Under the pieces are notes generated by a model. The model searched no databases and was not told the DNA's origin. It saw nothing but the letters and a program-made list of their open reading frames with translations. Of a stretch of 64,000 bases of DNA, positions 43,046 through 52,622 are shown one piece after another (position 1 is the stretch's first letter; each line of letters opens with the position of its first letter). Source of the stretch: an uncultured Phascolarctobacterium sp. GTDB taxonomy: Bacteria; Bacillota; Negativicutes; Acidaminococcales; Acidaminococcaceae. The translations under genes were made by a program, and so were the position numbers. Location: NCBI GenBank assembly GCA_900552005.1, contig URXU01000005.1, forward strand, positions 36,030 through 100,029, in the 5' to 3' direction.

Positions 43046-44016
43046 TTATTGTAACTGGTGGCGCCGGTTTTATCGGCAGTAATATTGTTAAAGGTTTAAA
43101 TGAGCGTGGCCGTGATGACATTCTGGTAGTTGATAATCTGACCAATATGGTTAAGTTTAAAAATATCCAGGGACTGAAAGTCATGGATTATATGGATAAA
43201 TACGCTTTTGCTGACGCTTTGAAGGCGGGTAAATTTAATCACGAAAAAATAGATGTGGTTTTCCATGAAGGCGCCTGCTCCGATACCATGGAGTATAACG
43301 GCAAATACATGATGGAAAACAATTTTGAGTATACCAAAAATTTACTGCATTTCTGTCTGGACAGAAAAATCCAGTTATTATATGCTTCCTCAGCGTCCAC
43401 CTATGGCAGCGGCGCCCATGGTTTTAAAGAAGAACCTGCCTGTGAAGAAGCATTGAATGTTTATGCTTTTTCCAAACTGTTTTTTGATAATTATCTGCGC
43501 CGTCTGCTGCCGCAGGCGCAAAGCCAGGTAGTTGGCCTGCGTTACTTTAATGTTTATGGTCCGCAGGAAAATCATAAAGGCAAAATGGCTTCCATGGTTT
43601 ACCAAATGTATAATCAGTGGAAAGCAGAACATAAGGTAAAACTTTTCGGTGCTTATAATGGCTACGGACCAGGCGAGCAGACCCGTGACTTTATCTATGT
43701 CAAAGATGTGGTAAAAGTTAATTTCTATTTCTGGGATCATCCAGAAATCAGCGGCATTTATAACTGTGGTACCGGTCATGCACATCCTTTCAATACTCTG
43801 GCGCAGGGCGTGCTGAAACATTTCGGCAGCGGCGAATTGGAATATATCCCCTTCCCGGAAGTTTTGAAAGGCAAGTATCAGAGCTTTACTGAAGCAGATT
43901 CGTCCAATTTGCTGGCAGCAGGTTATGACGGCGGCTTTACTGATATTGAAGAAGCAGTAGCGGAATACTGCGCATTACTGGATAAGACCGGCGGCTATTA
44001 CGTATATGAAGGCTAA
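43042..44016 (+). CDS. hldD: ADP-L-glycero-D-manno-heptose 6-epimerase
   Basis: Last step of ADP-heptose synthesis. A 324-residue extended short-chain dehydrogenase with the Rossmann motif GGAGFIGSNIVKGL, LYASSASTYG and the YxxxK pair in YAFSKLFFDNYLR. HldD-specific segments include GLRYFNVYGPQENHKGKMASM and the substrate loop FGAYNGYGPGEQTRDFIYV. It overlaps hldE by 4 bases and gmhB by 11 bases. Confidence 0.95.
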   Translation: MIIVTGGAGFIGSNIVKGLNERGRDDILVVDNLTNMVKFKNIQGLKVMDYMDKYAFADALKAGKFNHEKIDVVFHEGACSDTMEYNGKYMMENNFEYTKNLLHFCLDRKIQLLYASSASTYGSGAHGFKEEPACEEALNVYAFSKLFFDNYLRRLLPQAQSQVVGLRYFNVYGPQENHKGKMASMVYQMYNQWKAEHKVKLFGAYNGYGPGEQTRDFIYVKDVVKVNFYFWDHPEISGIYNCGTGHAHPFNTLAQGVLKHFGSGELEYIPFPEVLKGKYQSFTEADSSNLLAAGYDGGFTDIEEAVAEYCALLDKTGGYYVYEG

Positions 44017-44509
44017 AGCTGTATTTTTAGATCGAGACGGCGTTTTGAATGTAGATGTAGCCTATCTTTATAAGACGGAGGAGCTGCAGTGGGTTCAGGA
44101 GGCGCCGGAGGCTCTGGCCTATCTTACCGGGCATGGCTATAAGCTTTTTGTTGTTACTAATCAAAGCGGCATTGCCCGTGGCTATTATACGGTTGCGGAT
44201 ATGCAGAAGCTGCATGCATATATGCAGCAGCAATTAGCTGCTTTCCATACCGGAATTGAAAAATTTTATTACTGTCCCCATCATAAAGATGGCAAGGTTG
44301 CGGAATTTGCTGTGGACTGCAGCTGCCGTAAGCCTAAGCCAGGCATGCTGCTGCAGGCGATGAATGAATATGCAATTGATAAAGAGCAAAGCTTTTTGAT
44401 TGGCGACAGTCCGCGGGATATAGAAGCTGCTCAGGCAGCAGGAATTCGGGGCTACCTTTTTCAAGGCGGCAGTTTACTGGAATTTGTAAAAAATATTGTT
44501 GAAGGCTGA
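44006..44509 (+). CDS. gmhB: D-glycero-beta-D-manno-heptose 1,7-bisphosphate 7-phosphatase
   Basis: Third step of ADP-heptose synthesis. The 167-residue HAD phosphatase has the nucleophile motif FLDRDGVLN, motif II VVTNQSGIARG, the zinc-binding Cys/His group YYCPHH with DCSCRKPKPGML, and motif IV LIGDSPRDIEAA. All are diagnostic of GmhB. With this gene the pathway gmhA-hldE-gmhB-hldD is complete in one operon. Confidence 0.95.
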   Translation: MKAKAVFLDRDGVLNVDVAYLYKTEELQWVQEAPEALAYLTGHGYKLFVVTNQSGIARGYYTVADMQKLHAYMQQQLAAFHTGIEKFYYCPHHKDGKVAEFAVDCSCRKPKPGMLLQAMNEYAIDKEQSFLIGDSPRDIEAAQAAGIRGYLFQGGSLLEFVKNIVEG

Positions 44510-44516
44510 AAGACTG

Positions 44517-45554
44517 ATGGAATATAAAAATATTTTAATTATCAAAATGAGCTCATTAGGGGATATCCTGCACACGCTGCCTTTCGCGGCGGCCTTGCGT
44601 CAGCGTTATCCCAAGGCTAAAATCAGCTGGTTGGTGCATCCGCAATTTGCCGGCTTTGTGCCCGATCCGCCGGTTATTGATGAAGTAATCTATTTTAACA
44701 AAGTAAAATTTAAGAAAATGAGCATTGGCGATAAGCTGAAATATTTTTGTGATATGCGCAGCCTTCTGCACAGCAAACATTTTGATTTGGTTATTGATAT
44801 GCAGGGCCTGTTTAAAAGTGCGGTACTGGCTGCCATCAGCGGCTGCAGCAACCGTATTGGCTACTGTGAAATGCGTGAGGGCAGCGGCCTGATCAGCAAG
44901 GCAATTTGCGGCAGTCACAGCCAAGACCATGTTATTGAACGTTATCTGGATGTGGCACGTTATTTAGGTGCGGACGTTCAAGAAGTGTCTTATCCCATGC
45001 CAGATTTGACAGCGGAAAGCGCAAGTGTTGCTGAAAAACTTCAGCAGCAGCAGGTAACGGGAGATTACGTGGTTTTTGTACCCGGCGCCCGCTGGCAAAC
45101 AAAGGAATGGCCGGTGGAATATTATGCGCAGCTGGCCAAAATGCTTACTGACGAGGGCATGCCGGTAGTTTTGGCCGGTGGGCCCGATGACTGCGCCAAA
45201 GGACGAAAGATTAAAGAATTATGCACGTCGCCTAAGCTTGCGGATTTAACAGGCAAAACCAGTCTGCGTGAACTGGCTGCACTGATTAAAGGCTGCGCCG
45301 TATATATCAGCGCGGATACGGGCCCGCTGCATTTTGCCGCCGCACTGAAAAAGCCGCTGATTGCCATGTATGGTCCAACAAAAGCGGATCGAACCGGTCC
45401 TTATGGCAGTGACAGGGCTTCGGTACTGCTTTCGCCGGCTGAATGTGCGGGCTGTCTGAAAAAAAGCTGCAATGACTGGCATTGTATGTACGATATAACA
45501 CCGCAAATGGTTTATGAGGTGTATAAAGAAAAGCTGGGAGGCAACAATGATTGA
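44517..45554 (+). CDS. waaC: GT9 heptosyltransferase, WaaC-like (heptosyltransferase I)
   Basis: Adds the first heptose to the Kdo of lipid A-Kdo at the inner membrane's cytoplasmic face. The 345-residue GT9 enzyme has an N-terminal KMSSLGDILHTLPFAAALR, then FVPGARWQTKEWPVEYYAQLA and ISADTGPLHFAAAL, GPTKADRTGPYG, the expected nucleotide- and acceptor-site motifs. I chose ATG 44517, behind AAGG and just after gmhB; TTG codons at 44496 and 44499 also lie in frame. Its start precedes the next gt9 gene, which overlaps it by 8 bases. Confidence 0.88.
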   Translation: MEYKNILIIKMSSLGDILHTLPFAAALRQRYPKAKISWLVHPQFAGFVPDPPVIDEVIYFNKVKFKKMSIGDKLKYFCDMRSLLHSKHFDLVIDMQGLFKSAVLAAISGCSNRIGYCEMREGSGLISKAICGSHSQDHVIERYLDVARYLGADVQEVSYPMPDLTAESASVAEKLQQQQVTGDYVVFVPGARWQTKEWPVEYYAQLAKMLTDEGMPVVLAGGPDDCAKGRKIKELCTSPKLADLTGKTSLRELAALIKGCAVYISADTGPLHFAAALKKPLIAMYGPTKADRTGPYGSDRASVLLSPAECAGCLKKSCNDWHCMYDITPQMVYEVYKEKLGGNND

Positions 45555-46584
45555 ACTGAACGGTAAAAAAATCCTGGTAACTTTTCTGATGCATTTGGGA
45601 GATTTAACGCTGACAACACCTTTTATTCATGCCTTGCGCAAAGCGGCTCCCGATGCACAGATAACCTTTCTGGCAGATGAAAAATTAAAAGATGTGGTAT
45701 TGCATAATCCCTATTTGGATGAAGTGATTACCATAGATAAAAAGGGCCGTGACAATAGCTTGCTGGCTCTTATTGCCTGCGCCCGCAAACTGAGCGGTAT
45801 GGATTTTGATGTGTTGATAAATCTGCATCCTAATGAGCGCTGCTCTTTTATCTGTGCATTAACCAAAACCAGGGTAAGGGCAGGTACTACGCATAAGCTG
45901 TTTAAGCCCTTGTGGGATGTTTTCACGCCGCTGAACAGGAAAATACATGCTGCGGATATGTATCTGAATGTTTTAGAGCAGTTGGGCGTTCAGCATATTG
46001 AGCATAATGGACTGGAAATATTTCCCGGTGAAGAACACCTGCGGCATGCAGAAGCTTTCTGGCGTGAAAATGGCGTATTTGGCAGTGACAAGCTGATTGG
46101 CTTTAATATCGGCAGTGCGGTAGTAACCAAGCGCTGGTCGCCGGAACGTTTTGCTAAGGTAGCCGATATTTTGGCAGGAAAGGGTTATAAACCGGTATTT
46201 TTTGGCGGCACCATGGACGAAGAAATGGTGCATCAGGCAGTGAGCAGAATGCAGACTACGCCCATAGTGGCAACAGGTGCCTTTACAATTGGCGGACTGG
46301 CGGCTGCCATGCGCCGCTGCAGTTTAATTATTACTAATGACAGTGGGCCCATGCATGTGGCCATCAGTCAGAAAGTGCCCATTGTAGCCATGTACGGGCC
46401 TTCAAGTCCCAAGCTTTACGGTCCGTATACGGATGAGGCAATCATCGTCACCGCGCAGCCGCCATGTCTGGGCTGTGCTGACGGCATGAAACATAAGTGC
46501 GATGATATGCAATGCATGACCAGATTAACGGTTGAACAAGTAGTTCAGGCAGCGGAAGCAATGCTGGCGCGTAAAGGACAATGA
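45547..46584 (+). CDS. waaF: GT9 heptosyltransferase, WaaF-like (heptosyltransferase II)
   Basis: Likely adds the second core heptose. The 345-residue GT9 protein has LVTFLMHLGDLTLTTPFIHAL, GFNIGSAVVTKRWSPERFAKVA, TNDSGPMHVAISQKVPIVAMYG and a C-terminal Cys-rich loop PPCLGCADGMKHKCDDMQCM also seen in its neighbour. ATG 45547 has GGGAGG 6 bases upstream and overlaps the previous gene by 8 bases. Which heptose each GT9 enzyme adds is inferred from order and similarity only. Confidence 0.82.
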   Translation: MIELNGKKILVTFLMHLGDLTLTTPFIHALRKAAPDAQITFLADEKLKDVVLHNPYLDEVITIDKKGRDNSLLALIACARKLSGMDFDVLINLHPNERCSFICALTKTRVRAGTTHKLFKPLWDVFTPLNRKIHAADMYLNVLEQLGVQHIEHNGLEIFPGEEHLRHAEAFWRENGVFGSDKLIGFNIGSAVVTKRWSPERFAKVADILAGKGYKPVFFGGTMDEEMVHQAVSRMQTTPIVATGAFTIGGLAAAMRRCSLIITNDSGPMHVAISQKVPIVAMYGPSSPKLYGPYTDEAIIVTAQPPCLGCADGMKHKCDDMQCMTRLTVEQVVQAAEAMLARKGQ

Positions 46585-47222
46585 CAGATAAAAAACAGTT
46601 ATCTCATAAAATTATTTTGCTGTGTGAACGGCTGGATATTGCTCAGTTTATCAGTGTATATATAGAGCATTTGAGAAAGCGTAAGCTTCATATACCAGCG
46701 GTTAAGATTATTAATCTTGGCGGTATAGGCAAAATGACGGCAGTACTGGCGGCTATAACCCGTCAGCCGTGGTTTAGTGAAATTGAGAAGGTAGTCTTGT
46801 TTGCCGATGCCACCAATAAAAGACAGAATCGTGAGCATGAGCTTTATCGCGCGCAGCTGCATAGCTTTTTAAAACAGTTTGCCTGTTACAGTTATTTCCT
46901 CTTTCCACATAAGACTGCTGCTGGACGCTGGCAGTCAGGCTTTTTGGAGGATGTTTTACTGGCTGTTTTGAAAATGGAAACTTCCGAATGCTGCAATTAT
47001 TATAATCTTAAAAACATGACGGATGATTTTCTTCTAAGCGTAAATAATGCCCGCGGCAAGGAACATCATCTGGTAAATTACAGCAGGCATTTTCTGTGTA
47101 CCTATTTAGCAGGCACCAGTAAATATGCAGGCTTAAGACTTGCAGAAGCTGCCCAAAAGGGTGCTTTTGATTTGGAAAGCGGCAAATTTAAGGATTTACG
47201 GGAAGTATTAATGGGGCTGTAA
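46581..47222 (+). CDS. protein of unknown function in the LPS core operon (Toprim-like, DUF3226-type?)
   Basis: A 213-residue soluble protein overlapping the heptosyltransferase gene by 4 bases. Segments KIILLCERLDIAQFISVYIE, IINLGGIGKMTAVLAAI, KVVLFADATNKRQNRE and GFLEDVLLAV follow the order of Toprim-like DUF3226 proteins: Glu near the first strand, a GG turn, an FADA strand and a G-x2-ED motif. The expected DxD is weak (FADATN), so I hold the match as tentative. No membrane segment or signal peptide. Translational coupling to waaF suggests a role tied to LPS synthesis, otherwise unknown. Confidence 0.6.
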   Translation: MTDKKQLSHKIILLCERLDIAQFISVYIEHLRKRKLHIPAVKIINLGGIGKMTAVLAAITRQPWFSEIEKVVLFADATNKRQNREHELYRAQLHSFLKQFACYSYFLFPHKTAAGRWQSGFLEDVLLAVLKMETSECCNYYNLKNMTDDFLLSVNNARGKEHHLVNYSRHFLCTYLAGTSKYAGLRLAEAAQKGAFDLESGKFKDLREVLMGL

Positions 47223-47264
47223 GCTAATAATTTATTTTGATTTATAAGAGGATGACAAATATTA

Positions 47265-48020
47265 ATGAGTAATTTAACGGCAGTTATCTTAACTAAAAAT
47301 GAGGAATTAAATATTGCTGAAGCCGTAAGAAATGCATTTTCGGTTGCTGATAAAGTCTTAGTTGTTGATTCTGGCAGCACTGACCGTACCGTGGAATTGG
47401 CTAAGGAAAATGGTGCTATAGTCATTTTCAGAGCGTGGGATAATGATTTTGCTGCACAGCGTAATTTTGCGTTGCAGCATATTGATACATATTGGACTTT
47501 ATATCTTGATGCTGATGAGCGCTTAGATAACAGGTTGATTTCTGAAATCCAAAATGCCACTAAAAATAACGATAACAAACAATACAGTATGCTGCGCAAG
47601 ATTCATGCGTTTGGATTTACTTACAAGCATGGAATATTTAAGCCTGATGAAGTATTACGTTTATTTCCTACTAAAAGTGTTCATTGGGTCAATAAAGTAC
47701 ATGAAAAACCGTTATGTGATTTTCCGAAAAAGAAATTGAATGGTTTTATTGAGCATTATACATATAACTGCTGGCAGCAGTGGTGGGATAAGGCAGGGCA
47801 TTATACTTCAATTTGGGCAGAAGACGTATATAATAAAGGCAAACGTACAAGTATTGGCGGAGCCTTTTTTCATGCATTCTACGGTTTTATCAGGGCATAC
47901 ATTTTACAGCTTGGTTTTTTAGACGGCTGGAGTGGATTATATTCAAGTATTTTTCATTATATATATATTTTATTAAAATATATGAAATTATATGAGCATC
48001 AATCTAAAGAGGTAAGATAA
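47265..48020 (+). CDS. GT2 glycosyltransferase, WaaE/KdtX-like LPS core
   Basis: A 251-residue GT-A enzyme. The N-terminus SNLTAVILTKNEELNIAEAV, VVDSGSTDRTVELAKENGA, the DxD in LYLDADERLD, FGFTYKHGIFKPDEVLRLFP and HYTYNCWQQWWDKAGHY match the WaaE-type beta-glucosyltransferases that modify core heptose. A C-terminal hydrophobic region (about 205-240) may bind the membrane. The acceptor is inferred from its place after the heptosyltransferases. It ends in a 1-base overlap with the acyltransferase gene. Confidence 0.82.
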   Translation: MSNLTAVILTKNEELNIAEAVRNAFSVADKVLVVDSGSTDRTVELAKENGAIVIFRAWDNDFAAQRNFALQHIDTYWTLYLDADERLDNRLISEIQNATKNNDNKQYSMLRKIHAFGFTYKHGIFKPDEVLRLFPTKSVHWVNKVHEKPLCDFPKKKLNGFIEHYTYNCWQQWWDKAGHYTSIWAEDVYNKGKRTSIGGAFFHAFYGFIRAYILQLGFLDGWSGLYSSIFHYIYILLKYMKLYEHQSKEVR

Positions 48021-48511
48021 TGCTAAAATTGTTATCGAAACATTTAATTAGAATAAAGAATACTATAAATAGAAGATTAAAAATGTTTTTGTTAAAATGT
48101 CAATATGGAAAGAGTTTTCAATATAAAAAGTTTCATTTTAGGAATGGATTTCATGTATATATTGAAGATGAAGGATGCATAAATATAGGCAAAAACTGTT
48201 TCTTTAATAATTATTGTTCTATAACGGCAAGAAAAGAAATTACTATAGGGAATGATTGCATATTTGGTGAGAATGTAAAGATTTATGACCATAATCATAA
48301 ATATATTGATAAAGATAAATTGATTAGAGAACAGGGATTCATATCAGAACCGGTGGTTATAGAAGATAATTGTTGGATAGGTAGTAATGTTACTATTTTA
48401 AAGGGAGTGCATATCGGTTCTGGATGTGTTGTTGGTGCAGGTGTAGTTGTATATAAGGATGTTCCGGCAGACACCATTATCATTGCCAAGCAAAGTATTA
48501 ATAAAATATGA
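48020..48511 (+). CDS. hexapeptide-repeat acyltransferase
   Basis: A 163-residue left-handed beta-helix protein of the WbbJ/Maa type. Hexapeptide repeats are visible in INIGKNCFFNNYCSITARKEITIGNDCIFGENVKIYDHNHK and in VIEDNCWIGSNVTILKGVHIGSGCVVGAGVVVYKDVP. The catalytic His is probably in YDHNHKY. It would O-acetylate an LPS sugar, which is inferred from the operon. The first 35 residues are basic and unlike the repeat region. It ends at the strong palindromic terminator. Confidence 0.85.
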   Translation: MLKLLSKHLIRIKNTINRRLKMFLLKCQYGKSFQYKKFHFRNGFHVYIEDEGCINIGKNCFFNNYCSITARKEITIGNDCIFGENVKIYDHNHKYIDKDKLIREQGFISEPVVIEDNCWIGSNVTILKGVHIGSGCVVGAGVVVYKDVPADTIIIAKQSINKI

Positions 48512-48583
48512 TAGGTGCCTATATACAAAATAAGATATAACAGAATAGTTTGAACTTTTATAATATATAATTAATTCTAAAAT

Positions 48584-48625
48584 AAAAATAAGTCTAATTG
48601 GAATATTCCAATTAGACTTATTTTT
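48584..48625. terminator. 42-bp perfect palindrome, bidirectional terminator
   Basis: Two 21-base arms with no loop mismatch (centre GGAAT|ATTCC at 48604/48605) start and end in A-run and T-run. It lies between the convergent acyltransferase and phosphoethanolamine transferase genes. Confidence 0.9.
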
Positions 48626-50399
48626 ATTTTTTATCTTCACTAAGCTTTAGTTGGCCAAGATTCGTTCTTAAATCTTCTAAGCGATATTTGTAGAATTTTG
48701 ATGTTAAACTATTTTGCTCATCGTAATGATTAGATTGTATATCTAAAATTCCGCAAATAAAATCATAAATTAAATCATTAGTAAAAAATTTATTTTGATT
48801 AGACTGCAGATTATGGTAAATATCAGAATTGTTTTCTATATAATAATCAGCAAGATAGGTAAAAAATGGTATACGTACATTAGCGAACCCACTAAAATTT
48901 GGTGAACGTCGTTTATCAGGGATGGTTGCATGATCTGAAAAATAAACTAAGGCTTGTAAATTTAAATTTTGCTTACCATAATCTAATACCGTCTTAAGAA
49001 AATGGTCTGTATAGGCAAGCGAGTCAAGATAATTAGGGATAAGGTCATATTTGCCAGGCTGGCTGAATTTAGCAAAGCTTTGCGGATAGCGGTTAATAAA
49101 ATTAAAATGACTACCCATCAAGTGCAGAATAATAAAATTATTTTCGTTTGCATTAACCTGCCGTAAATTTTCCAATAAAGCTTCATCATATTGATACTGG
49201 TTTAAATTCTGCTTTGTCCATTCTGCTTTGTCCGCAGTATTGGCCACCAGTGTAATGGCCGTTTCAGCACTGCCTATATGGCCCTGATTACTAAACCAGT
49301 AGGTTTTATAGCCTGCTTTTTTGGCAATGTCAATAACAGAGCAGGATTCATAAAATTTTTTGTTATTATATTGGTTGGCTTCCGTCAAGGCGTGTTCCAA
49401 AACTGGAACGGTTTGGTCCTTGCATGCGTAAGCGTTAGGGAAAAACAGGAAGTTAGGATTATCACGCATTGTTTTGAGCCAGGGAGTTGTGTTTTGCGGA
49501 TAATCGGTAAAAGCGCTCATATAATCACGGGAAGCTGATTCCCCAATGACCATAATAATAGTAGAAGGCTGAGCATTAGGCTTATTTAAAGTAACTTCTA
49601 AAGATTGCATGCGTTCATCAAGTTTAGTTTTATAGGTAGCAGTTTCTTTGATATAGGCTTTTACATCAAGATATAATTCTATAATGCCGGTACGAATAAA
49701 GACACCTTTTCTGAAGTTCCACAGATAAGTTGTTAAAAAGATAAAAACAGCAGCTAAAACAGGCAGCTGCCAATTATAAGCAAAAGTTACAGCTGTAAAA
49801 TTTAAGTTAACATACAAAATAAGCGCAAATGCTGCTATTGTTAGTAAAGGAGTAAAAAGCTGCAGAAAGAAAGGCATGGATTTAAAAAATTCAATAGTCT
49901 CATTATGATCGGTTTCTAAAATCAGGCTCAAGCCTTCATCATTTATGCAGGTATGGTAAAGTTGATAGTATATCCACTGCACTGCAGGAATCAGCAGCAG
50001 GATAAATTCTATAGCAGATACCAAGGTAAGTGTAATTGCCGGCAGAAGATTAAAATATACTAAAAGTGCTTTTAATGATAATGACCAGCCCATAAAATAA
50101 AGACCAAATACAGTATCTAAGTGAAAGCCGAAATCAGAAGAAGATTTATGATAGGTTAAATAATAAAAAAGTGGGTAAGTTACAATCCACAGCCAACCAA
50201 TGAAAAAATCGACAAGATAAAAGCTGCTTGTTAGCGAAGCATTGATCAAATACATAGGAAGAACAGCAAGTACTGCACATGGAAAAAAACGGCGCAGCTG
50301 TAAATACTGAGCTTTATGGCCAAGACCATGGGAAATATTTATGTAGTAAAAATAAGCAATGATATATAATATAGCGGCAAAGATAAGATAAGTGTTCAT
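48624..50399 (-). CDS. phosphoethanolamine transferase (EptA/sulfatase-like family)
   Basis: A 591-residue inner-membrane enzyme. The N-terminal 250 residues have five to six hydrophobic segments. The periplasmic alkaline-phosphatase-type domain has the metal Glu in VIGESASRDYMSAF, a CKDQTVP segment that probably holds the Thr nucleophile, LHLMGSHFNFINRYP, and YFSDHATIPDKRR with Asp/His ligands. Such enzymes add phosphoethanolamine to lipid A or core sugars and lower affinity for cationic peptides. ATG 50399 follows AAAGGG; the ATG at 50414 is too close to that site. It is a single gene, opposite to the heptose operon. Confidence 0.85.
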   Translation of the reverse strand: MNTYLIFAAILYIIAYFYYINISHGLGHKAQYLQLRRFFPCAVLAVLPMYLINASLTSSFYLVDFFIGWLWIVTYPLFYYLTYHKSSSDFGFHLDTVFGLYFMGWSLSLKALLVYFNLLPAITLTLVSAIEFILLLIPAVQWIYYQLYHTCINDEGLSLILETDHNETIEFFKSMPFFLQLFTPLLTIAAFALILYVNLNFTAVTFAYNWQLPVLAAVFIFLTTYLWNFRKGVFIRTGIIELYLDVKAYIKETATYKTKLDERMQSLEVTLNKPNAQPSTIIMVIGESASRDYMSAFTDYPQNTTPWLKTMRDNPNFLFFPNAYACKDQTVPVLEHALTEANQYNNKKFYESCSVIDIAKKAGYKTYWFSNQGHIGSAETAITLVANTADKAEWTKQNLNQYQYDEALLENLRQVNANENNFIILHLMGSHFNFINRYPQSFAKFSQPGKYDLIPNYLDSLAYTDHFLKTVLDYGKQNLNLQALVYFSDHATIPDKRRSPNFSGFANVRIPFFTYLADYYIENNSDIYHNLQSNQNKFFTNDLIYDFICGILDIQSNHYDEQNSLTSKFYKYRLEDLRTNLGQLKLSEDKK

Positions 50400-50522
50400 T
50401 TTAACCCTTTCCATAGTGACAATATAAATTACTATAATAAATATTATAAATTTTGATATGTGTTCTGTAAAGAAAATACTGATATGGTATAATAATACTG
50501 ATTAAATATTCAAGGTGATAAC

Positions 50523-51458
50523 ATGATAAATTTTGTGAATATAGTTTTTTCGTCAGATGATAATTATGCTCAGCATACTGCTGTAGCTATGGCCTCAATT
50601 TTACTTAATACAAGTAATCCTGCCAAGATAAGATTTTTTATAATTGACGATGGCATTACAGATGATAAGAAAAGTAAAATAAATGGTACGGCAGAAAGTC
50701 TGCAAAGTACGGTTGAATTTATTACCGTAAAAAATAAACAGCTTATGCAGGGATTTGTCAGTGGTGAAATAAGTAGGGCTTGTTATTTCAGAATTGATAT
50801 ACCTAATATTTTGCCTGCCGAGGTTACAAAAGTAATATATTTAGATTGTGATTTGCTTTTGTATGATGACATACAAATTTTATGGAATACTGATATAGGC
50901 GATTATCCTCTTGCAGCTGTTTGTGATTACGGCATTATGGCTTCTAAGCGATTAAGAAGGCAGAAGGCAAAGTGTATAGGCTTACCTTATAAAGCGGACT
51001 ACTTTAATTCTGGGGTCCTTATTATGAACCTTGATGCATGGCGTAAAGCGGATTATTCAGGCAAAGTTATAGAAATCGTGCAAAAAAATAAGTTTCCCAA
51101 TCATGATCAGGATGCTTTGAATAAAGTATTCATGAATAATTGGTATGTTTTGTCGTTGAGATGGAATGTTATTCCGCCTGTTTTTAATTTATTTATGAAG
51201 ATTTTAAAAAGTGAATTACTGAGAAAAAATGCTGTTGAGGCTAAAAAAAATCCTGCAATATTTCATTATGCAGGAGGATATAAAGCATGGGAATATAAAC
51301 TTTATCAAGGTTTCAATGATCAATATTATAAATATTTGTCTTATACTGATTTTAAAGATGCGGTTATGCCGCAGCTGGATAAAAGACGTAAGAATAGGTC
51401 TATAAAGAGACAGCTAATAAGATTAAAAATTGCAGATGTTTTAGCAAAAATCTTCTAA
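50523..51458 (+). CDS. GT8 family glycosyltransferase
   Basis: A 311-residue LPS-type glycosyl or galactosyltransferase. The GT8 pattern is clear: NIVFSSDDNYAQHTAVAMASIL, RIDIPNILPAEVTKVIYLDCDLLLYDD with the DxD, YFNSGVLIMNLDAWRK, NHDQDALNKVF and FHYAGGYKAW. The C-terminal 30 residues are basic (KRRKNRSIKRQLIRLK) and probably peripheral to the membrane. It is convergent with the next gene and overlaps it by 4 bases. Confidence 0.9.
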   Translation: MINFVNIVFSSDDNYAQHTAVAMASILLNTSNPAKIRFFIIDDGITDDKKSKINGTAESLQSTVEFITVKNKQLMQGFVSGEISRACYFRIDIPNILPAEVTKVIYLDCDLLLYDDIQILWNTDIGDYPLAAVCDYGIMASKRLRRQKAKCIGLPYKADYFNSGVLIMNLDAWRKADYSGKVIEIVQKNKFPNHDQDALNKVFMNNWYVLSLRWNVIPPVFNLFMKILKSELLRKNAVEAKKNPAIFHYAGGYKAWEYKLYQGFNDQYYKYLSYTDFKDAVMPQLDKRRKNRSIKRQLIRLKIADVLAKIF

Positions 51459-52525
51459 GCCAGTATTTGAGCTTTGATTAAAGCTTGTTTGATTAATTCA
51501 GATAGATTATATAATTTTTTGGCGGTTTGAAAGCCATTAGCGGCTATAAGATTTCGTTCGTCAGAATACTGCAGATAATAATCAATTTTTTGTATTAAAT
51601 CATCTTCATCTGAAAATTCTACCAGATGCTCACCGCTTTTTAATGCAGTTTTATCAAGATGACCAGTATCTATGATTTCAAAAGCCTGGCAGCCTAAAAG
51701 TTCAAATGTACGTGGATTGGGACCGGTATGCATGCCGGCATGGGTGCCAACATGAATATTCAAACATATTTTGCTGTTATTGTATAGAGTGGTTAATTCC
51801 TCGCCGATAACAGGTCTGTTGATAATGTACTGCATGAGATATTTATATTTTATATTGTATTTTAAGCGGCGAACCAGTAATTTTGGTATAAGCCAGAAAT
51901 GGGGTATGTTAAATAGTTGAATGCTGGTATAGACTGCAAATTGCAGTTTATTTCTGCAGGCATATTCAGCAACTTTATTTAAAACTGACAAACGCCTTTT
52001 ATCGAGACGTCCTACAAAACAAAGATCATATTTTTTGTATGTAATAGAATTATCCGGTTTGTATATATCGGGGTCAAAGCCTAAAGGCAAAAACTTAACA
52101 AATTTTCCAGGCTGAAATTCAATTTCAGAATCAGAAGGTTCGTAAGAAAAAATTTCGTCATAATAATGCATATGCTCTAAGGCTTTATCGCACCACCTGA
52201 TAGAATCAATACAGTACATATAAACAGGAATTTGTTGCTTATTGGCATACTGCAAAAATTCACCGTTCATGCGGGAATTGTTAATAACAAAAACAAAGTC
52301 AGGTTTATATTTATCTAAAGCTTCGATATATTTCTGATTTTGTAAATGGAAAAAAGCAGCAAGAAATTTCTGACGGGATAAACGTTTTTGCAGTGCGTTT
52401 TGATCTTTGAATTTGGGATATTCCGGTTCATAAACCTGTAGACCAAGATTTTGCAGAGATTTTTTGATAGAAGCGGAGTATAATAAAATACCGGGAGTAC
52501 CGATAAAAAGAACAGATTTAGACAT
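51455..52525 (-). CDS. CgeB-like glycosyltransferase (GT-B fold)
   Basis: A 356-residue protein. The N-terminus SVLFIGTPGILLYSASIKKSL, a middle segment CFVGRLDKRRLSVLNKVAEYA and a C-terminal block LNIHVGTHAGMHTGPNPRTFELLGCQAFEIID with a final surface-glycan GT motif FSDEDDLIQKI correspond to the CgeB/DUF3880 family of GT-B glycosyltransferases. The donor and acceptor are unknown. It faces the GT8 gene tail to tail, with no room for a terminator between them. Confidence 0.82.
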   Translation of the reverse strand: MSKSVLFIGTPGILLYSASIKKSLQNLGLQVYEPEYPKFKDQNALQKRLSRQKFLAAFFHLQNQKYIEALDKYKPDFVFVINNSRMNGEFLQYANKQQIPVYMYCIDSIRWCDKALEHMHYYDEIFSYEPSDSEIEFQPGKFVKFLPLGFDPDIYKPDNSITYKKYDLCFVGRLDKRRLSVLNKVAEYACRNKLQFAVYTSIQLFNIPHFWLIPKLLVRRLKYNIKYKYLMQYIINRPVIGEELTTLYNNSKICLNIHVGTHAGMHTGPNPRTFELLGCQAFEIIDTGHLDKTALKSGEHLVEFSDEDDLIQKIDYYLQYSDERNLIAANGFQTAKKLYNLSELIKQALIKAQILA

Positions 52526-52622
52526 TAGTAAACACCTTCAATAAATAAATTGCATTTATTATTTTATCATAAATATTATATATATGACATAGATTTATTT
52601 TTGTGAGAGAGGTCGATGATTT

